Positions 20,315 to 29,243 of a stretch of 64,000 bases of DNA are shown piece by piece. Under the pieces are notes generated by a model that saw only the letters and a list, made by a program, of their open reading frames with translations, was not told the DNA's origin and made no database searches. Each line of letters opens with the position of its first letter. Position 1 is the stretch's first letter. The DNA is from Pseudomonas sp. UBA2684 (GTDB lineage Bacteria > Pseudomonadota > Gammaproteobacteria > Pseudomonadales > Pseudomonadaceae), in NCBI GenBank assembly GCA_002354655.1, contig DELY01000001.1:156648-220647 (forward strand). Direction: 5' to 3'. A program made the translations under genes and the position numbers.

Positions 20315-20334
20315 GAGAAACCACTGCAACTCCC

Positions 20335-20442
20335 GTAGGCGGGCGTTGAATGCAGCGATACTCATCGGCGTCGTTAATGGGTTAAGCGGCGCGCAGGATT
20401 CCGCGTTGTGCTTGAGTCTTGAGCGCCGCTAACCCAGCCTAC
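20335..20442. repeat. Nested intergenic palindrome between tadD and the HU gene
   Basis: GTAGGCGGGCGTT (20335) faces AACCCAGCCTAC (20431-20442). Inside it GGGTTAAGCGGCGC faces GCGCCGCTAACCC. The element lies between two convergent genes and belongs to the GTAGGGTGGGTT-like family found elsewhere in the window; it may work as a bidirectional transcript end. Confidence 0.55.
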
Positions 20443-20446
20443 GGTC

Positions 20447-20725
20447 TTAGTTGATCGCGTCGCTCAGCGCTTTGGCTGGTACGTACTTGACTACTTTCTT
20501 GGCGGCGATTTCGATTGTCTTGCCGGTCTGTGGATTGCGACCGGTGCGGGCAGGGCGCTCGCTGACTTTCAATTTGCCAATACCCGGCAGGGTGATCTCG
20601 CTGCCGTTTTCCAGGGCTTCGCTGACGATTTCGCTGAGCTGCTCAAGGGCCGCACGCACGGTGGCCTTGGGTGTATCGATAGCTTCGGCGATATCGCTGA
20701 TCAGTTGGTCTTTGGTCATGGCCAT
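20447..20725 (-). CDS. HU-family DNA-binding protein
   Basis: The 92-residue product is a full HU-type nucleoid protein. It has the helical dimerisation half (MTKDQLISDIAEAIDTPKAT), the beta-arm region with GSEITLPGIGKLKVSERPAR, the conserved TGRNPQTGKTIEI tip containing the intercalating proline, and the C-terminal KVVKYVPAKALSDAIN. The first ATG (20725) is preferred to the second (20719) because AGGAG lies 7 bases before it. Pseudomonas species carry several HU paralogues and I cannot say which one this is. It is divergent from the chemoreceptor gene, with 348 bases of gene-free DNA between. Confidence 0.93.
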   Translation of the reverse strand: MAMTKDQLISDIAEAIDTPKATVRAALEQLSEIVSEALENGSEITLPGIGKLKVSERPARTGRNPQTGKTIEIAAKKVVKYVPAKALSDAIN

Positions 20726-21073
20726 GCTGTTGCTCCTTGAAATGAGGGGGATGCCCCGCGCAGGGTACTGCGATTGTGCGTCGCCAGCATCGCTTCAGTG
20801 CGGATGCCAGGCAATCGAGACCTGTTTGTGACTCGTTGCGCTGGCGGAAATTCCCTGTGCAGGCCGATTTACGCTCTGTGCGCTGCTCTTGTCGGTGCTC
20901 GCTCATGCTTGATTCATGCAGCGAAGCTCACTGGCATAACCTGGAAAGCTCCTGCTCTAACCGGCGCTATGTAGGGCTCGCCAGTGCCTGTGCGTTCACG
21001 CAGGAATTCGCCAAGTATTTTTCAGCGGTGGTCTAAGCTAGCTGGTACTTGGCCATCATGCCGGAGAGTCGTT

Positions 21074-22708
21074 ATGTTCCGTGTTTTCGCTGATCTGGGC
21101 TTCCGTTGGAAAATCGCTCTGCCGATTCTGTTGCTGGCCATGCTGCTGGTGACGATGGGGGTGCTGGGCATGCGCGGAATCAGTCAGGTGGCAGACTCCA
21201 GCACCACGCTGACCAATCGTTACCTGCCGGGTATCAGTTTGTTGCTCAATGCCGACCGTGACCTCTATCAGGCCTTTGTCGCCGAACGCAGCACGCTGGA
21301 CGAAAATGCCGGTGTGCATCTGGATGGGCTCAAGGCATCACACGCGGAAAACCTGCAGCAGGCCTATGACCGCGTACACAAGTTTGCCGCTATGCAGCCC
21401 GGCGCTGAAGCATTGCAGCTGGTTTCCCAGTTCGACCGTGGTTTCGAGCGCTGGAAGGCGACATCCCAGCAAGTCCTGCAATTGCTGGGCAGTGATCCGG
21501 TCGCAGCCAGCGCCCTGAGTTTTGGCGCGAGCGAAGCGCAGTTCGAAGAAATGCGCACGGCCATCGACAAGCTCGGTGAACTGGAGGATCGGGCAGCCAA
21601 TGCAGAAGGGCTGGCGGCTATCGAGTTAGGCCAGGCTCTGAGTTGGCAGCAAGGCATCATCATCGCCATCGGCCTGGCGGTGTGTTTGGTACTAGTGATC
21701 GGCTTCCCGATTCTGGTGACCCGGCCTTTGCATAACTTACTGCACCGTATCGAGCAAATCGCCGATGGCGATGGCGACTTGCGGGTACGTTTGGATGTGC
21801 TTTCCAGAGACGAGTTGGGCAAGCTCAGTCATGCCTTCAATCGCTTTCTCGACAAATTACAGCCGTTGATCAAGGAGGTCGGCCGGGTCACCGGCGAGGT
21901 TGCCGACTCCGCGCAGAGTCTGGCGGGCATGGCGGCGGCGAATGATCGCTTGATCAGCAGTGAGCATGCCGCCGTCGATCAGGTCAGCACCGCGGCCACC
22001 GAGATGAGCGTGGCAGTGCATGAGGTGGCGCGCAACGCACAGAATGCTGCGGACGCTGCGCGCACCGCCGAAGCGCAGTCCCGCGAAGGGGCTCAGGTAG
22101 TTGGGGCGACGATTCACTCGATTCGCCAACTGGCCCAGGAGGTGGAAAGCGCTTCCGACACCATCCAGACCCTGGAGCAGGAAACCGCCAATATCGGCGC
22201 AGTGCTGGCGGTGATCAAAGGTATTGCCGAGCAGACCAACCTGCTGGCGCTGAATGCGGCCATCGAGGCGGCTAGGGCCGGTGAGCAGGGGCGCGGTTTT
22301 GCCGTGGTGGCCGACGAAGTGCGGGCTCTGGCGGCGCGTACTCAGGACTCGACCAAGGACATCCAGGAGATGATCCAGCGTTTGCAGATCGGCGTGCAGA
22401 ACGCGGTCAAGGCGACCCATTCCGGCAGCGCGCGAGCGCGGCAGAGCGTTGAGCAGGCCGCGGGCGTCGACCAGGCGCTCAACGACACCAGCGATTCAGT
22501 GCAGCGGATCAACGACATGGCGGCACAGATCGCCACCGCGTGCGAGGAGCAGAGCAGCGTGACCGAGGAGATTGCCCGGAACATTAGCGATATTCGCGAT
22601 CTGTCCAACGAGGCGGCGCAAACCTCGGAGCAAAGCACCCGCGCCAGTCAGCATCTATCCGAGCTGTCCCATGGGTTGGCGCAGCTGGTTGGCCGCTTTC
22701 GCGTGTGA
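21074..22708 (+). CDS. Methyl-accepting chemotaxis protein
   Basis: The 544-residue transducer has a first membrane helix ([21 protein letters not shown]). A periplasmic four-helix-bundle-like sensor (about residues 35-190) includes [24 protein letters not shown] second helix ([22 protein letters not shown]) is followed by a HAMP domain ([20 protein letters not shown]) and a signalling domain with the highly conserved tip [20 protein letters not shown] plus [18 protein letters not shown]. No CheR-binding pentapeptide is visible at the C terminus. ATG 21074 was selected because GGAGAG precedes it and it places the first helix close to the N terminus. The ligand is unknown. Confidence 0.93.
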   Translation: MFRVFADLGFRWKIALPILLLAMLLVTMGVLGMRGISQVADSSTTLTNRYLPGISLLLNADRDLYQAFVAERSTLDENAGVHLDGLKASHAENLQQAYDRVHKFAAMQPGAEALQLVSQFDRGFERWKATSQQVLQLLGSDPVAASALSFGASEAQFEEMRTAIDKLGELEDRAANAEGLAAIELGQALSWQQGIIIAIGLAVCLVLVIGFPILVTRPLHNLLHRIEQIADGDGDLRVRLDVLSRDELGKLSHAFNRFLDKLQPLIKEVGRVTGEVADSAQSLAGMAAANDRLISSEHAAVDQVSTAATEMSVAVHEVARNAQNAADAARTAEAQSREGAQVVGATIHSIRQLAQEVESASDTIQTLEQETANIGAVLAVIKGIAEQTNLLALNAAIEAARAGEQGRGFAVVADEVRALAARTQDSTKDIQEMIQRLQIGVQNAVKATHSGSARARQSVEQAAGVDQALNDTSDSVQRINDMAAQIATACEEQSSVTEEIARNISDIRDLSNEAAQTSEQSTRASQHLSELSHGLAQLVGRFRV

Positions 22709-22807
22709 CCCGCACACCATGAATTCAGCGCTAAGTGTTTGAAGCAGTTGTAAGTTCAATGCAAGCCGGTACAATGGCGCGGCTCGTCGCAAGGCGAGCT
22801 GCGTTAT

Positions 22808-22920
22808 GGTGGCCCTGCCGGTCCCCTCGCAACGATTACCCGTGAACCTGGTCAGATCCGGAAGGAAGCAGCCACAGCGGGAACATTGTGTGCCGAGGTG
22901 TGGCTGGTGGGGTTGCCTCC
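22808..22920 (+). ncRNA. ffs: 4.5S signal recognition particle RNA
   Basis: The segment contains the near-invariant SRP domain IV core GGTCAGATCCGGAAGGAAGC followed by AGCCAC and later TGTGTGCCGAGGTG. The ends pair as GG-T-GGC (22808-22813) with GCC-T-CC (22915-22920), closing a long imperfect hairpin of about 113 nt, the normal size. The RNA binds Ffh and targets nascent membrane proteins. Its place shortly upstream of dnaX is the usual Pseudomonas one. Exact ends are estimated from pairing. Confidence 0.93.
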
Positions 22921-23013
22921 ATCTCTAAACCCATCCGGGTTTGACTCGCGTAAATTGAATACCCCTACTCATCGAATCTTGACGCGCCGCGTTACAGGTT
23001 TTCGTGCGCCATG

Positions 23014-23046
23014 AAAAAGCCCCGCATTAAGCGGGGCTTTTTGTGT
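23014..23046. terminator. Bidirectional rho-independent terminator
   Basis: AAAAAGCCCCGC (23014-23025) and GCGGGGCTTTTT (23031-23042) form a perfect 12-bp stem with loop ATTAA and T/A tracts on both sides. It lies between ffs (plus) and the convergent small gene at 23057-23344 (minus), so it can end both transcripts. Confidence 0.9.
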
Positions 23047-23056
23047 TGGGTGCAGG

Positions 23057-23344
23057 TCAGGCGATGTGGTAGTTGAGCACGCTGTCTTGTTCTTTCAATG
23101 CTTTACGCATGTCCGCAGGAATGCTGCCGGAGCGTACGGCGAGTTCCAGGCGGATTTCTTCCAGGCTCTGGGCGAAAGCCTGCGAGTCATTCCGCTGGGC
23201 GGCGCTGAGTACGCGGCTGTAAGCGGTGACATCGGCAGCATCGACTAAAGAGAGGACGATGCCGCCGTCCGGGCGTGGTGCGCTAAAGGTGACGCGCAAG
23301 GGCGCGAACAATTGCTCGACGAGTTGGCGATTGATGTTGTCCAT
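23057..23344 (-). CDS. Small DUF3509-like protein
   Basis: This 95-residue soluble protein reads like the DUF3509 family of small Pseudomonas proteins: LFAPLRVTFSAPRPDGGIVLSLVD and LEEIRLELA near the C-terminal part. There is no signal peptide or membrane helix. It is a paralogue of the gene immediately upstream (23417-23638): both contain F-S/A-P-F/L, an antiparallel beta-rich centre and a C-terminal helix. The function is unknown. The family name is from memory of the pattern and is moderately sure. Confidence 0.7.
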   Translation of the reverse strand: MDNINRQLVEQLFAPLRVTFSAPRPDGGIVLSLVDAADVTAYSRVLSAAQRNDSQAFAQSLEEIRLELAVRSGSIPADMRKALKEQDSVLNYHIA

Positions 23345-23416
23345 GACCGTACTCCATCCTGAGGGTGACTAGCTTCGACCCCGCTGCAGCGATGAAGTTC
23401 GGGGTGGATGTGGCGA

Positions 23417-23638
23417 TCAGGCCAGTAGCGACTGGCGTGCGCGCTCGATTACCTGCTGTAGGGAGTCACCGCTGTACTGGCCGGGATACAAGCGCTGGCT
23501 ATGTCGAGCGATGCCGGCCTGGTTGACGATGGTGAAGCTGAAGCTGCCTTTGCGCGCGGCCATGATGTGGCAATCGAAGGGCGAAAATGCGCTGGTTAGG
23601 GTGCGAATGGCATCCTGAATTTGGTGTTGAGTATTCAT
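23417..23638 (-). CDS. Small DUF3509-like protein, second copy
   Basis: This 73-residue product (IQDAIRTLTSAFSPFDCHIM..., SFSFTIVNQAGIARHSQRLY, LQQVIERARQSLLA) aligns over most of its length with its downstream neighbour on the same strand, with low identity but the same pattern of hydrophobic and glycine positions. The pair probably forms a small transcription unit separated by 72 bases. The function is unknown. The 467 bases between this gene and dnaX hold no credible gene and should contain the divergent promoters. Confidence 0.65.
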   Translation of the reverse strand: MNTQHQIQDAIRTLTSAFSPFDCHIMAARKGSFSFTIVNQAGIARHSQRLYPGQYSGDSLQQVIERARQSLLA

Positions 23639-24105
23639 TTTTCTGGGTGTTTCCTAAAAACAACGGGCGCGTCATTGCGCTAAATAAAGCTCCAAACGAT
23701 CGACCGTGCAGGCCGAAGGGATGAGTCTGATCGGAGCGGGACTGCACGCAAAAGTTCCAAGTGAGGGGCTTGAGCGCGGTCGGTACTTCGGAGGCGGGCT
23801 TGAGTCGGCGCTTGCGCGGGACGGCCAGATCAGTCAGCAGGTTGGGTCACGGTAGAGAACTGTGCGGCATCGCTTGGTGAGGCGGATGCGTTCTTTACCT
23901 GGAAACCATCGAGGGGGCCAAAAGGCCTGATTGACTTACAGCGTGGTACGAACGGCGCGGATGATAACCGCTTGATCAAACTTTAGCCAGGGCAATCTTC
24001 GCAGGGTGACGGATTGGGCAGTAACGAGTCTGCGCATCGGATGCAATTTGCCCCATGCTCCGTTAGGATTAGCCCACTTTTGCTTTCCTCTCGTGACGGG
24101 TTTCG

Positions 24106-26217
24106 ATGAGTTATCAGGTTCTTGCACGTAAGTGGCGTCCGCGCTCGTTCCGCGAAATGGTCGGCCAGGCCCATGTGCTCAAGGCGCTGATCAATGCCCT
24201 CGATAGCCAACGTCTGCACCATGCCTACTTATTTACCGGTACCCGTGGGGTCGGCAAGACCACTATCGCGCGGATCATCGCCAAGTGCCTGAACTGTGAG
24301 TCCGGGATCAGTTCGACTCCCTGCGGCGTGTGTTCGATCTGTAAAGAGATTGATGAGGGGCGTTTCGTCGACCTGATTGAGGTCGACGCCGCCAGCCGCA
24401 CCAAGGTAGAAGACACCCGTGAGTTGCTGGATAACGTGCAGTATTCGCCGAGTCGCGGGCGCTTCAAGGTCTACCTGATCGACGAAGTGCATATGCTCTC
24501 CACCAGCTCGTTCAACGCGCTGCTGAAAACCCTGGAAGAGCCGCCACCGCACGTCAAATTCCTGCTTGCCACCACGGACCCACAAAAGCTGCCGGTTACC
24601 GTGTTGTCGCGCTGCCTGCAGTTTTCCTTGAAGAACATGCCGCCGGAGCGGGTGGTCGAACACCTGAGTCACGTGCTGGGTTTGGAAAATGTGCCCTTTG
24701 AGCAAGACGCGCTGTGGTTGTTGGGGCGCGCGGCAGATGGCTCGATGCGCGATGCCATGAGCCTGACCGATCAGGCGATTGCTTTCGGTGAGGGCAAGGT
24801 GCTGGCTGCCGATGTGCGCGCGATGCTCGGTACCCTGGATCATGGTCAGGTGTATGGCGTGTTGCATGCGTTGCTGGAAGGCGATGCGCGCGGCTTGATC
24901 GAGGCGGTGCGGCATCTCGCCGAGCAGGGGCCGGATTGGAGCGGCGTGCTCGCGGAAATCCTCAATGTGCTGCATCGCGTGGCGATTGCCCAGGCTCTGC
25001 CGGATGCAGTGGACAACGGTCAGGGGGATCGTGAGCGCGTGCTGGCCCTGGCCCAAGCGCTGCCGGCTGAAGATGTGCAGTTCTATTATCAGATGGGTCT
25101 GATCGGACGGCGCGATTTGCCGCTGGCGCCGGACCCGCGCAGTGGCTTCGAGATGGTGTTATTGCGCATGCTGGCGTTCCGGCCCGCAGATCCCGGCGAT
25201 GCGCCGAGGGTGGCGCTAAAGCCGCTAGGGATTAGCCAGGCCACTGCTGATCCCCGCACCAACCCAGTGGCCGGCGCTGCTATGGCGACGCCGGCTGTTA
25301 GTGTTTCCTCTCCGCTGTCTGGCGTGGCGGCAGCGCCTGTAACGGCGCCAGTTCCTGAGCTCCATCCCGAGCCCGAGGTGACGGTCGCGCCAGCGCTTGC
25401 GGTCATTCCGGCTGTGCCTGAGTCAGCGCCGGCGCCGCTTGACGTAGTACCGCCAGTCGCTCCTGAAGTCGTTAGCGAACCCGTGGTTGAGACGCCTGCC
25501 AGTGTGGTGACGGCGCCTGCGGCAGCGGTCACTGACCTGCCTTGGGAGGAGCAGCGTCCTCCGGTCGATGCGATTGCCCCGGTTACGCAGGCGTTGCCGG
25601 TGCCAGCCGTTGCGGTTGCTGCAGCTGAGCCGGCGATAGAGCACGCGGCGGTGCTTGTCAGTGCATCGCACGTCGGTACGGACAGTGACGACGAGCCACC
25701 GCCCGGCGATTACGATTATGTGGAGATGGATGCGCAGTCGTTCGACTACGATTTCGATGCCGTAGAACTGGCCTCGCCTGCGGTTCCTGAGCCTATGCCG
25801 GCAGCGCAGCCGGCGACCGGTTTGGCTGCGGACTGGCTGGAGCTGTTCCCCAAGCTGGGCTTGTCCGGCATGACCGGCAGCATTGGCGCCAACTGCACGC
25901 TGATGGCTGTCGACGGCGATAGTTGGCTGTTACACCTCGATCCAGGGCACAGTGCATTGTTCAACGCGACCCAACAACGTCGTTTGAATGATGCGTTGAA
26001 TCAGTTTCATGGGCGCGAGTTGAGCCTGCACATCGAGTTGCGCAAGCCTGAGCAGGAAACCCCGGCGCAGGCCGCGGCACGCAAGCGTGCCAATCGTCAG
26101 CGCGATGCTGAAGCGTCGATCCAGAATGATCCGCTGGTGCAACAAATGATTCAGCAGTTCGCCGCTATTATTCGGGCGGACAGCATTGAACCCGTGGACA
26201 CCGCAGTTAACCCCTGA
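24106..26217 (+). CDS. dnaX: DNA polymerase III subunit gamma/tau
   Basis: DnaX is the clamp-loader ATPase that also couples the polymerase cores. The 703-residue product starts MSYQVLARKWRPRSFREMVGQ. It has Walker A GTRGVGKTTIAR (Lys51), the zinc cysteines CLNCESGISSTPCGVCSIC, Walker B YLIDEVHMLS and the SRC motif VLSRCLQFSL. Domain III ends near residue 365. An Ala/Pro/Val-rich linker (about 375-560) follows, then a C-terminal tau domain (from about 575, DWLELFPKLGLSGMTGSIGANC). I saw no A-rich slippery heptamer like that of E. coli dnaX, so a gamma form by frameshifting is not supported by the text. It is followed after 18 bases by the YbaB gene. Confidence 0.95.
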   Translation: MSYQVLARKWRPRSFREMVGQAHVLKALINALDSQRLHHAYLFTGTRGVGKTTIARIIAKCLNCESGISSTPCGVCSICKEIDEGRFVDLIEVDAASRTKVEDTRELLDNVQYSPSRGRFKVYLIDEVHMLSTSSFNALLKTLEEPPPHVKFLLATTDPQKLPVTVLSRCLQFSLKNMPPERVVEHLSHVLGLENVPFEQDALWLLGRAADGSMRDAMSLTDQAIAFGEGKVLAADVRAMLGTLDHGQVYGVLHALLEGDARGLIEAVRHLAEQGPDWSGVLAEILNVLHRVAIAQALPDAVDNGQGDRERVLALAQALPAEDVQFYYQMGLIGRRDLPLAPDPRSGFEMVLLRMLAFRPADPGDAPRVALKPLGISQATADPRTNPVAGAAMATPAVSVSSPLSGVAAAPVTAPVPELHPEPEVTVAPALAVIPAVPESAPAPLDVVPPVAPEVVSEPVVETPASVVTAPAAAVTDLPWEEQRPPVDAIAPVTQALPVPAVAVAAAEPAIEHAAVLVSASHVGTDSDDEPPPGDYDYVEMDAQSFDYDFDAVELASPAVPEPMPAAQPATGLAADWLELFPKLGLSGMTGSIGANCTLMAVDGDSWLLHLDPGHSALFNATQQRRLNDALNQFHGRELSLHIELRKPEQETPAQAAARKRANRQRDAEASIQNDPLVQQMIQQFAAIIRADSIEPVDTAVNP

Positions 26218-26235
26218 TTACCGAGGACTAGCACC

Positions 26236-26562
26236 ATGATGAAAGGTGGCATGGCCGGCCTGATGAAGCAGGCCCAGCAGATGCAAGAAAAAATGCAGAA
26301 AATGCAGGAAGAGCTGGCGAACGCCGAGGTTACCGGTCAGTCCGGTGCTGGCCTGGTCAGCGTGGTGATGACCGGTCGCCATGACGTCAAGCGCGTCAGC
26401 CTGGACGACAGCCTGATGCAGGAAGACAAGGAAATTCTCGAAGACCTGATTGCCGCTGCGGTGAACGATGCCGTGCGCAAGGTCGAGCAGAACAGCCAGG
26501 ATAAGATGTCCGGCATGACCGCCGGGATGCAACTGCCCCCAGGCTTCAAAATGCCCTTCTAA
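26236..26562 (+). CDS. YbaB/EbfC nucleoid-associated protein
   Basis: The 108-residue protein has the family pattern: a Met/Gln/Lys-rich N-terminal coiled coil ([22 protein letters not shown]) followed by [29 protein letters not shown] and [18 protein letters not shown]. Members bind DNA as dimers with a tweezer-like shape. The gene order dnaX-ybaB-recR is widely conserved in gammaproteobacteria. It starts 18 bases after dnaX. Confidence 0.95.
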   Translation: MMKGGMAGLMKQAQQMQEKMQKMQEELANAEVTGQSGAGLVSVVMTGRHDVKRVSLDDSLMQEDKEILEDLIAAAVNDAVRKVEQNSQDKMSGMTAGMQLPPGFKMPF

Positions 26563-26761
26563 GAAGGGGCGTCCAGCCAGCGCACATGACCGCGTTGCAA
26601 ACAGGCCCGGGCATCCTCATTTACAACAGTAAATTCCAGTGCCCGCGCCTATTTGCGCCTTGTCCTGCATACCGTCTGAGCACCCCGCTGCGGCGGTAGC
26701 CGGCAAGCCAAAAGCCGAGCTTGCGAACACTCAAAATCCTGTCGTCACCGAGTACCTCTCC

Positions 26762-27361
26762 ATGAGCTTCAGCCCGCTGATTCGCCAACTGATCGATTCC
26801 CTGCGCATCCTGCCGGGTGTGGGGCAGAAGACTGCTCAGCGCATGGCCTTGCAGATGCTCGAGCGCGATCGCAGCGGCGCTTTGCGTCTGGCCCAGGCGT
26901 TGACCCAGGCCATGGACGGGGTCGGGCATTGCAAGGAGTGCCGTAGCCTGAGTGAAGATGAGGTCTGTCAGCTCTGCCTCGATCCGCGGCGTGACGACAG
27001 CTTGCTGTGCGTGGTGGAAGGACCGATGGATGTATACGCGGTGGAGCACACGGGTTTTCGCGGTCGCTACTTTGTGCTCAAGGGGCACCTTTCGCCTTTG
27101 GACGGCCTGGGCCCGGAAGCCATCGGTATACCTGAACTGCTGGCGCGCATTGAGGCGGGCAGTTTCAGTGAGGTGATCCTGGCCACCAACCCGACAGTCG
27201 AGGGCGAGGCCACTGCCCACTACATTGCCCAGTTGCTCGCCAACAAGGGCCTGATCGCTTCGCGCATTGCCCATGGCATGCCGCTAGGTGGCGAGTTGGA
27301 ACTGGTCGATGGCGGCACCCTGGCGCATTCGATTGCCGGACGGCGGCCGATTCAGCTATAG
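26762..27361 (+). CDS. recR: Recombination mediator RecR
   Basis: RecR acts with RecO (and RecF) to load RecA on gapped DNA. The 199-residue product has the helix-hairpin-helix [20 protein letters not shown], a four-cysteine zinc finger (Cys57, Cys60, Cys69, Cys72; [17 protein letters not shown]), a Toprim domain ([35 protein letters not shown]) and the C-terminal [21 protein letters not shown] 26762 gives the normal family length; the frame is open 123 bases further upstream, but that extension has no family similarity. A 199-base gap separates it from ybaB. Confidence 0.95.
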   Translation: MSFSPLIRQLIDSLRILPGVGQKTAQRMALQMLERDRSGALRLAQALTQAMDGVGHCKECRSLSEDEVCQLCLDPRRDDSLLCVVEGPMDVYAVEHTGFRGRYFVLKGHLSPLDGLGPEAIGIPELLARIEAGSFSEVILATNPTVEGEATAHYIAQLLANKGLIASRIAHGMPLGGELELVDGGTLAHSIAGRRPIQL

Positions 27362-27585
27362 CGAGCCTGGGGCTGCGTTCAACCGTTCGTGGGTCCGTGT
27401 GTAGGCGGCGGGCGCGTGACCGGAAACGTCTGAGCGGTGATTTTTATCGAGTGCTGTGCAGGCGAAGCGGCTTCTGCGGCAGAGAAATGCCTGCGACCTT
27501 ATAGCCCTGTTGCCTGGCACTATCCTCATCTTGTAAACCAAGCAAGCGCTCGGTATGGTCGTTCAAACCATCTCGGGAGCTCCCC

Positions 27586-28734
27586 ATGTCTGCCCTTCAG
27601 CATTATTTCGATGACTCCCACCAGTTGGTGCGCGATTCGGTAAGGCGTTTCGTCGAGCGGGAAATTCTTCCGCACATCAACGACTGGGAGGAGGCCGAAG
27701 AGTTTCCCCGTGAGTTGTACCAGAAGGCTGGCGCTGCGGGGATTCTTGGCATTGGTTACCCGGAGCAGTTCGGTGGTAGCCATGAGGGCGATATCTTCGC
27801 CAAGGTTGCCGCCAGCGAAGAGCTGATGCGCTCCGGCTCCGGCGGCCTGGTGGCCGGGCTGGGTTCGTTGGATATTGGTTTGCCGCCCGTGGTGAAGTGG
27901 GCCAAGGCCGAGGTGCGCGAGCGCATCGTGCCGCAGGTATTGGCCGGCGAGAAAATCATGGCGCTGGCCGTCACCGAACCCTCTGGTGGTTCCGATGTGG
28001 CGAACCTGAAGACCCGTGCAGTGCGCGACGGCGATTTCTATCGCGTCACCGGGAGTAAGACCTTCATCACCAGTGGCGTGCGCGCGGACTATTACACCGT
28101 GGCGGTGCGTACCGGTGGCGAGGGGTTTGCCGGTGTCAGTCTGTTACTGATCGAGAAGGGCACGCCGGGGTTCACCGTTGGCCGCAAGTTGAAGAAGATG
28201 GGCTGGTGGGCCTCGGACACCGCCGAGTTGTTCTTCGACGATTGCCGTGTGCCGGTGGCGAACCTGATTGGCGCCGAGAACATGGGCTTTGCCTGCATCA
28301 TGGCCAATTTCCAGAGCGAACGGCTGGCGCTGGCGATCATGGCCAACATGACGGCGCAACTGGCCTTTGACGAGGCAATGGCCTGGGCCAAGGCGCGTGA
28401 GGCGTTCGGCAAGCCCATCGGTAAGTTTCAGGTGCTCAAGCATCGTCTGGCGGAAATGGCCACGCAGCTGGAGGTGTCCCGCGAGTTCACCTACCGCCAG
28501 GCGGCGCAGATGGCGGCGGGCAAGAGCGTAATCAAGGAGATTTCCATGGCGAAGAACTTCGCCACCGACATCGCCGATCGCTTGACCTACGACGCGGTGC
28601 AGATCATGGGCGGCATGGGGTATATGCGTGAAAGCTTGGTCGAGCGCCTGTACCGCGACAACCGCATTCTTTCGATCGGCGGCGGCTCACGGGAGATCAT
28701 GAACGAGATCATCAGCAAACAGCTGGGGCTGTAG
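27586..28734 (+). CDS. Acyl-CoA dehydrogenase
   Basis: This is an FAD-dependent flavoenzyme that introduces the alpha-beta double bond in acyl-CoA. The 382-residue protein has the N-terminal helical domain, the FAD-binding beta domain (MALAVTEPSGGSDVANLKTRA, GSKTFITSGVRADY) and the C-terminal helical domain (KAREAFGKPIGKFQVLKHRLAEMA; YDAVQIMGGMGYM). The usual C-terminal catalytic YEGT(S)E is replaced by IGGGSREIM. The glutamate of NFQSERLALAI (Glu245) is therefore the likely base, as in long-chain and isovaleryl types. The gene has its own 224-base upstream region. Confidence 0.92.
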   Translation: MSALQHYFDDSHQLVRDSVRRFVEREILPHINDWEEAEEFPRELYQKAGAAGILGIGYPEQFGGSHEGDIFAKVAASEELMRSGSGGLVAGLGSLDIGLPPVVKWAKAEVRERIVPQVLAGEKIMALAVTEPSGGSDVANLKTRAVRDGDFYRVTGSKTFITSGVRADYYTVAVRTGGEGFAGVSLLLIEKGTPGFTVGRKLKKMGWWASDTAELFFDDCRVPVANLIGAENMGFACIMANFQSERLALAIMANMTAQLAFDEAMAWAKAREAFGKPIGKFQVLKHRLAEMATQLEVSREFTYRQAAQMAAGKSVIKEISMAKNFATDIADRLTYDAVQIMGGMGYMRESLVERLYRDNRILSIGGGSREIMNEIISKQLGL

Positions 28735-28830
28735 GAGGGCGGCCATCCCTGGGGGTATCAGTTGGCCTGTGGGCTTGGAGCCGTATAGCGCAGTAGACGC
28801 GCGGGTGCGGTGATTAACCACGCTGCAAAA

Positions 28831-28858
28831 AATAAGCCCCGCGAGTGCGGGGCTTATT
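28831..28858. terminator. Bidirectional terminator between acyl-CoA dehydrogenase and cold-shock genes
   Basis: AATAAGCCCCGC (28831-28842) and GCGGGGCTTATT (28847-28858) form a perfect 12-bp stem with loop GAGT. On the minus strand it is followed by a run of Ts (AAAAAA at 28827-28832 on the plus strand), so it is best suited to end the cold-shock transcript. Confidence 0.88.
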
Positions 28859-28876
28859 CAGAACAGGACAGGAGGC

Positions 28877-29089
28877 TTAGGCCACCTGTACCTCTTCAGC
28901 TTGCATACCTTTCTGACCGCGAGCGGCCACGTAGGTAACGGTTTGGCCTTCTTTCAGGCTTTTGAAACCGTCGCTCTGGATTGCTTTGAAGTGCACGAAC
29001 AGATCATCGCCGCCGTTAGTCGGGGTAATGAAGCCGAAGCCCTTCTCATCGTTGAACCATTTGACGGTGCCAGTTTCGCGATTTGCCAT
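28877..29089 (-). CDS. Cold-shock domain protein
   Basis: This 70-residue single CSD protein has RNP-1 KGFGFITP and RNP-2 DLFVHFKAI, starts with the standard [12 protein letters not shown] and ends [12 protein letters not shown]. Such proteins bind single-stranded RNA and DNA and melt secondary structure. Pseudomonas has several near-identical paralogues, so no symbol is given. The roughly 150-base region between this gene and the divergent-facing neighbour holds its long leader; the terminator at 28831-28858 lies just after its stop. Confidence 0.95.
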   Translation of the reverse strand: MANRETGTVKWFNDEKGFGFITPTNGGDDLFVHFKAIQSDGFKSLKEGQTVTYVAARGQKGMQAEEVQVA

Positions 29090-29243
29090 GATGTGTCTCT
29101 TAATTCGATACGAATTGCGGTGCCAGATAATTCATAGCACCTATGCGGTTTTGCTGATAACTACAGTTCAGCTCAACCATTCTAGGCCGTTTTTGCGACG
29201 AATGTTGGGATTGAAGTTAATTCACTGAATTTCTGCATTTTAG

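Noticed and set aside
24106-26217. Programmed frameshift in dnaX producing gamma
   Set aside because: No A-rich slippery heptamer of the E. coli type was found; the claim would need protein evidence.
26639-26761. Longer N terminus for recR
   Set aside because: The extra 41 residues have no similarity to RecR, and ATG 26762 gives the normal family length.
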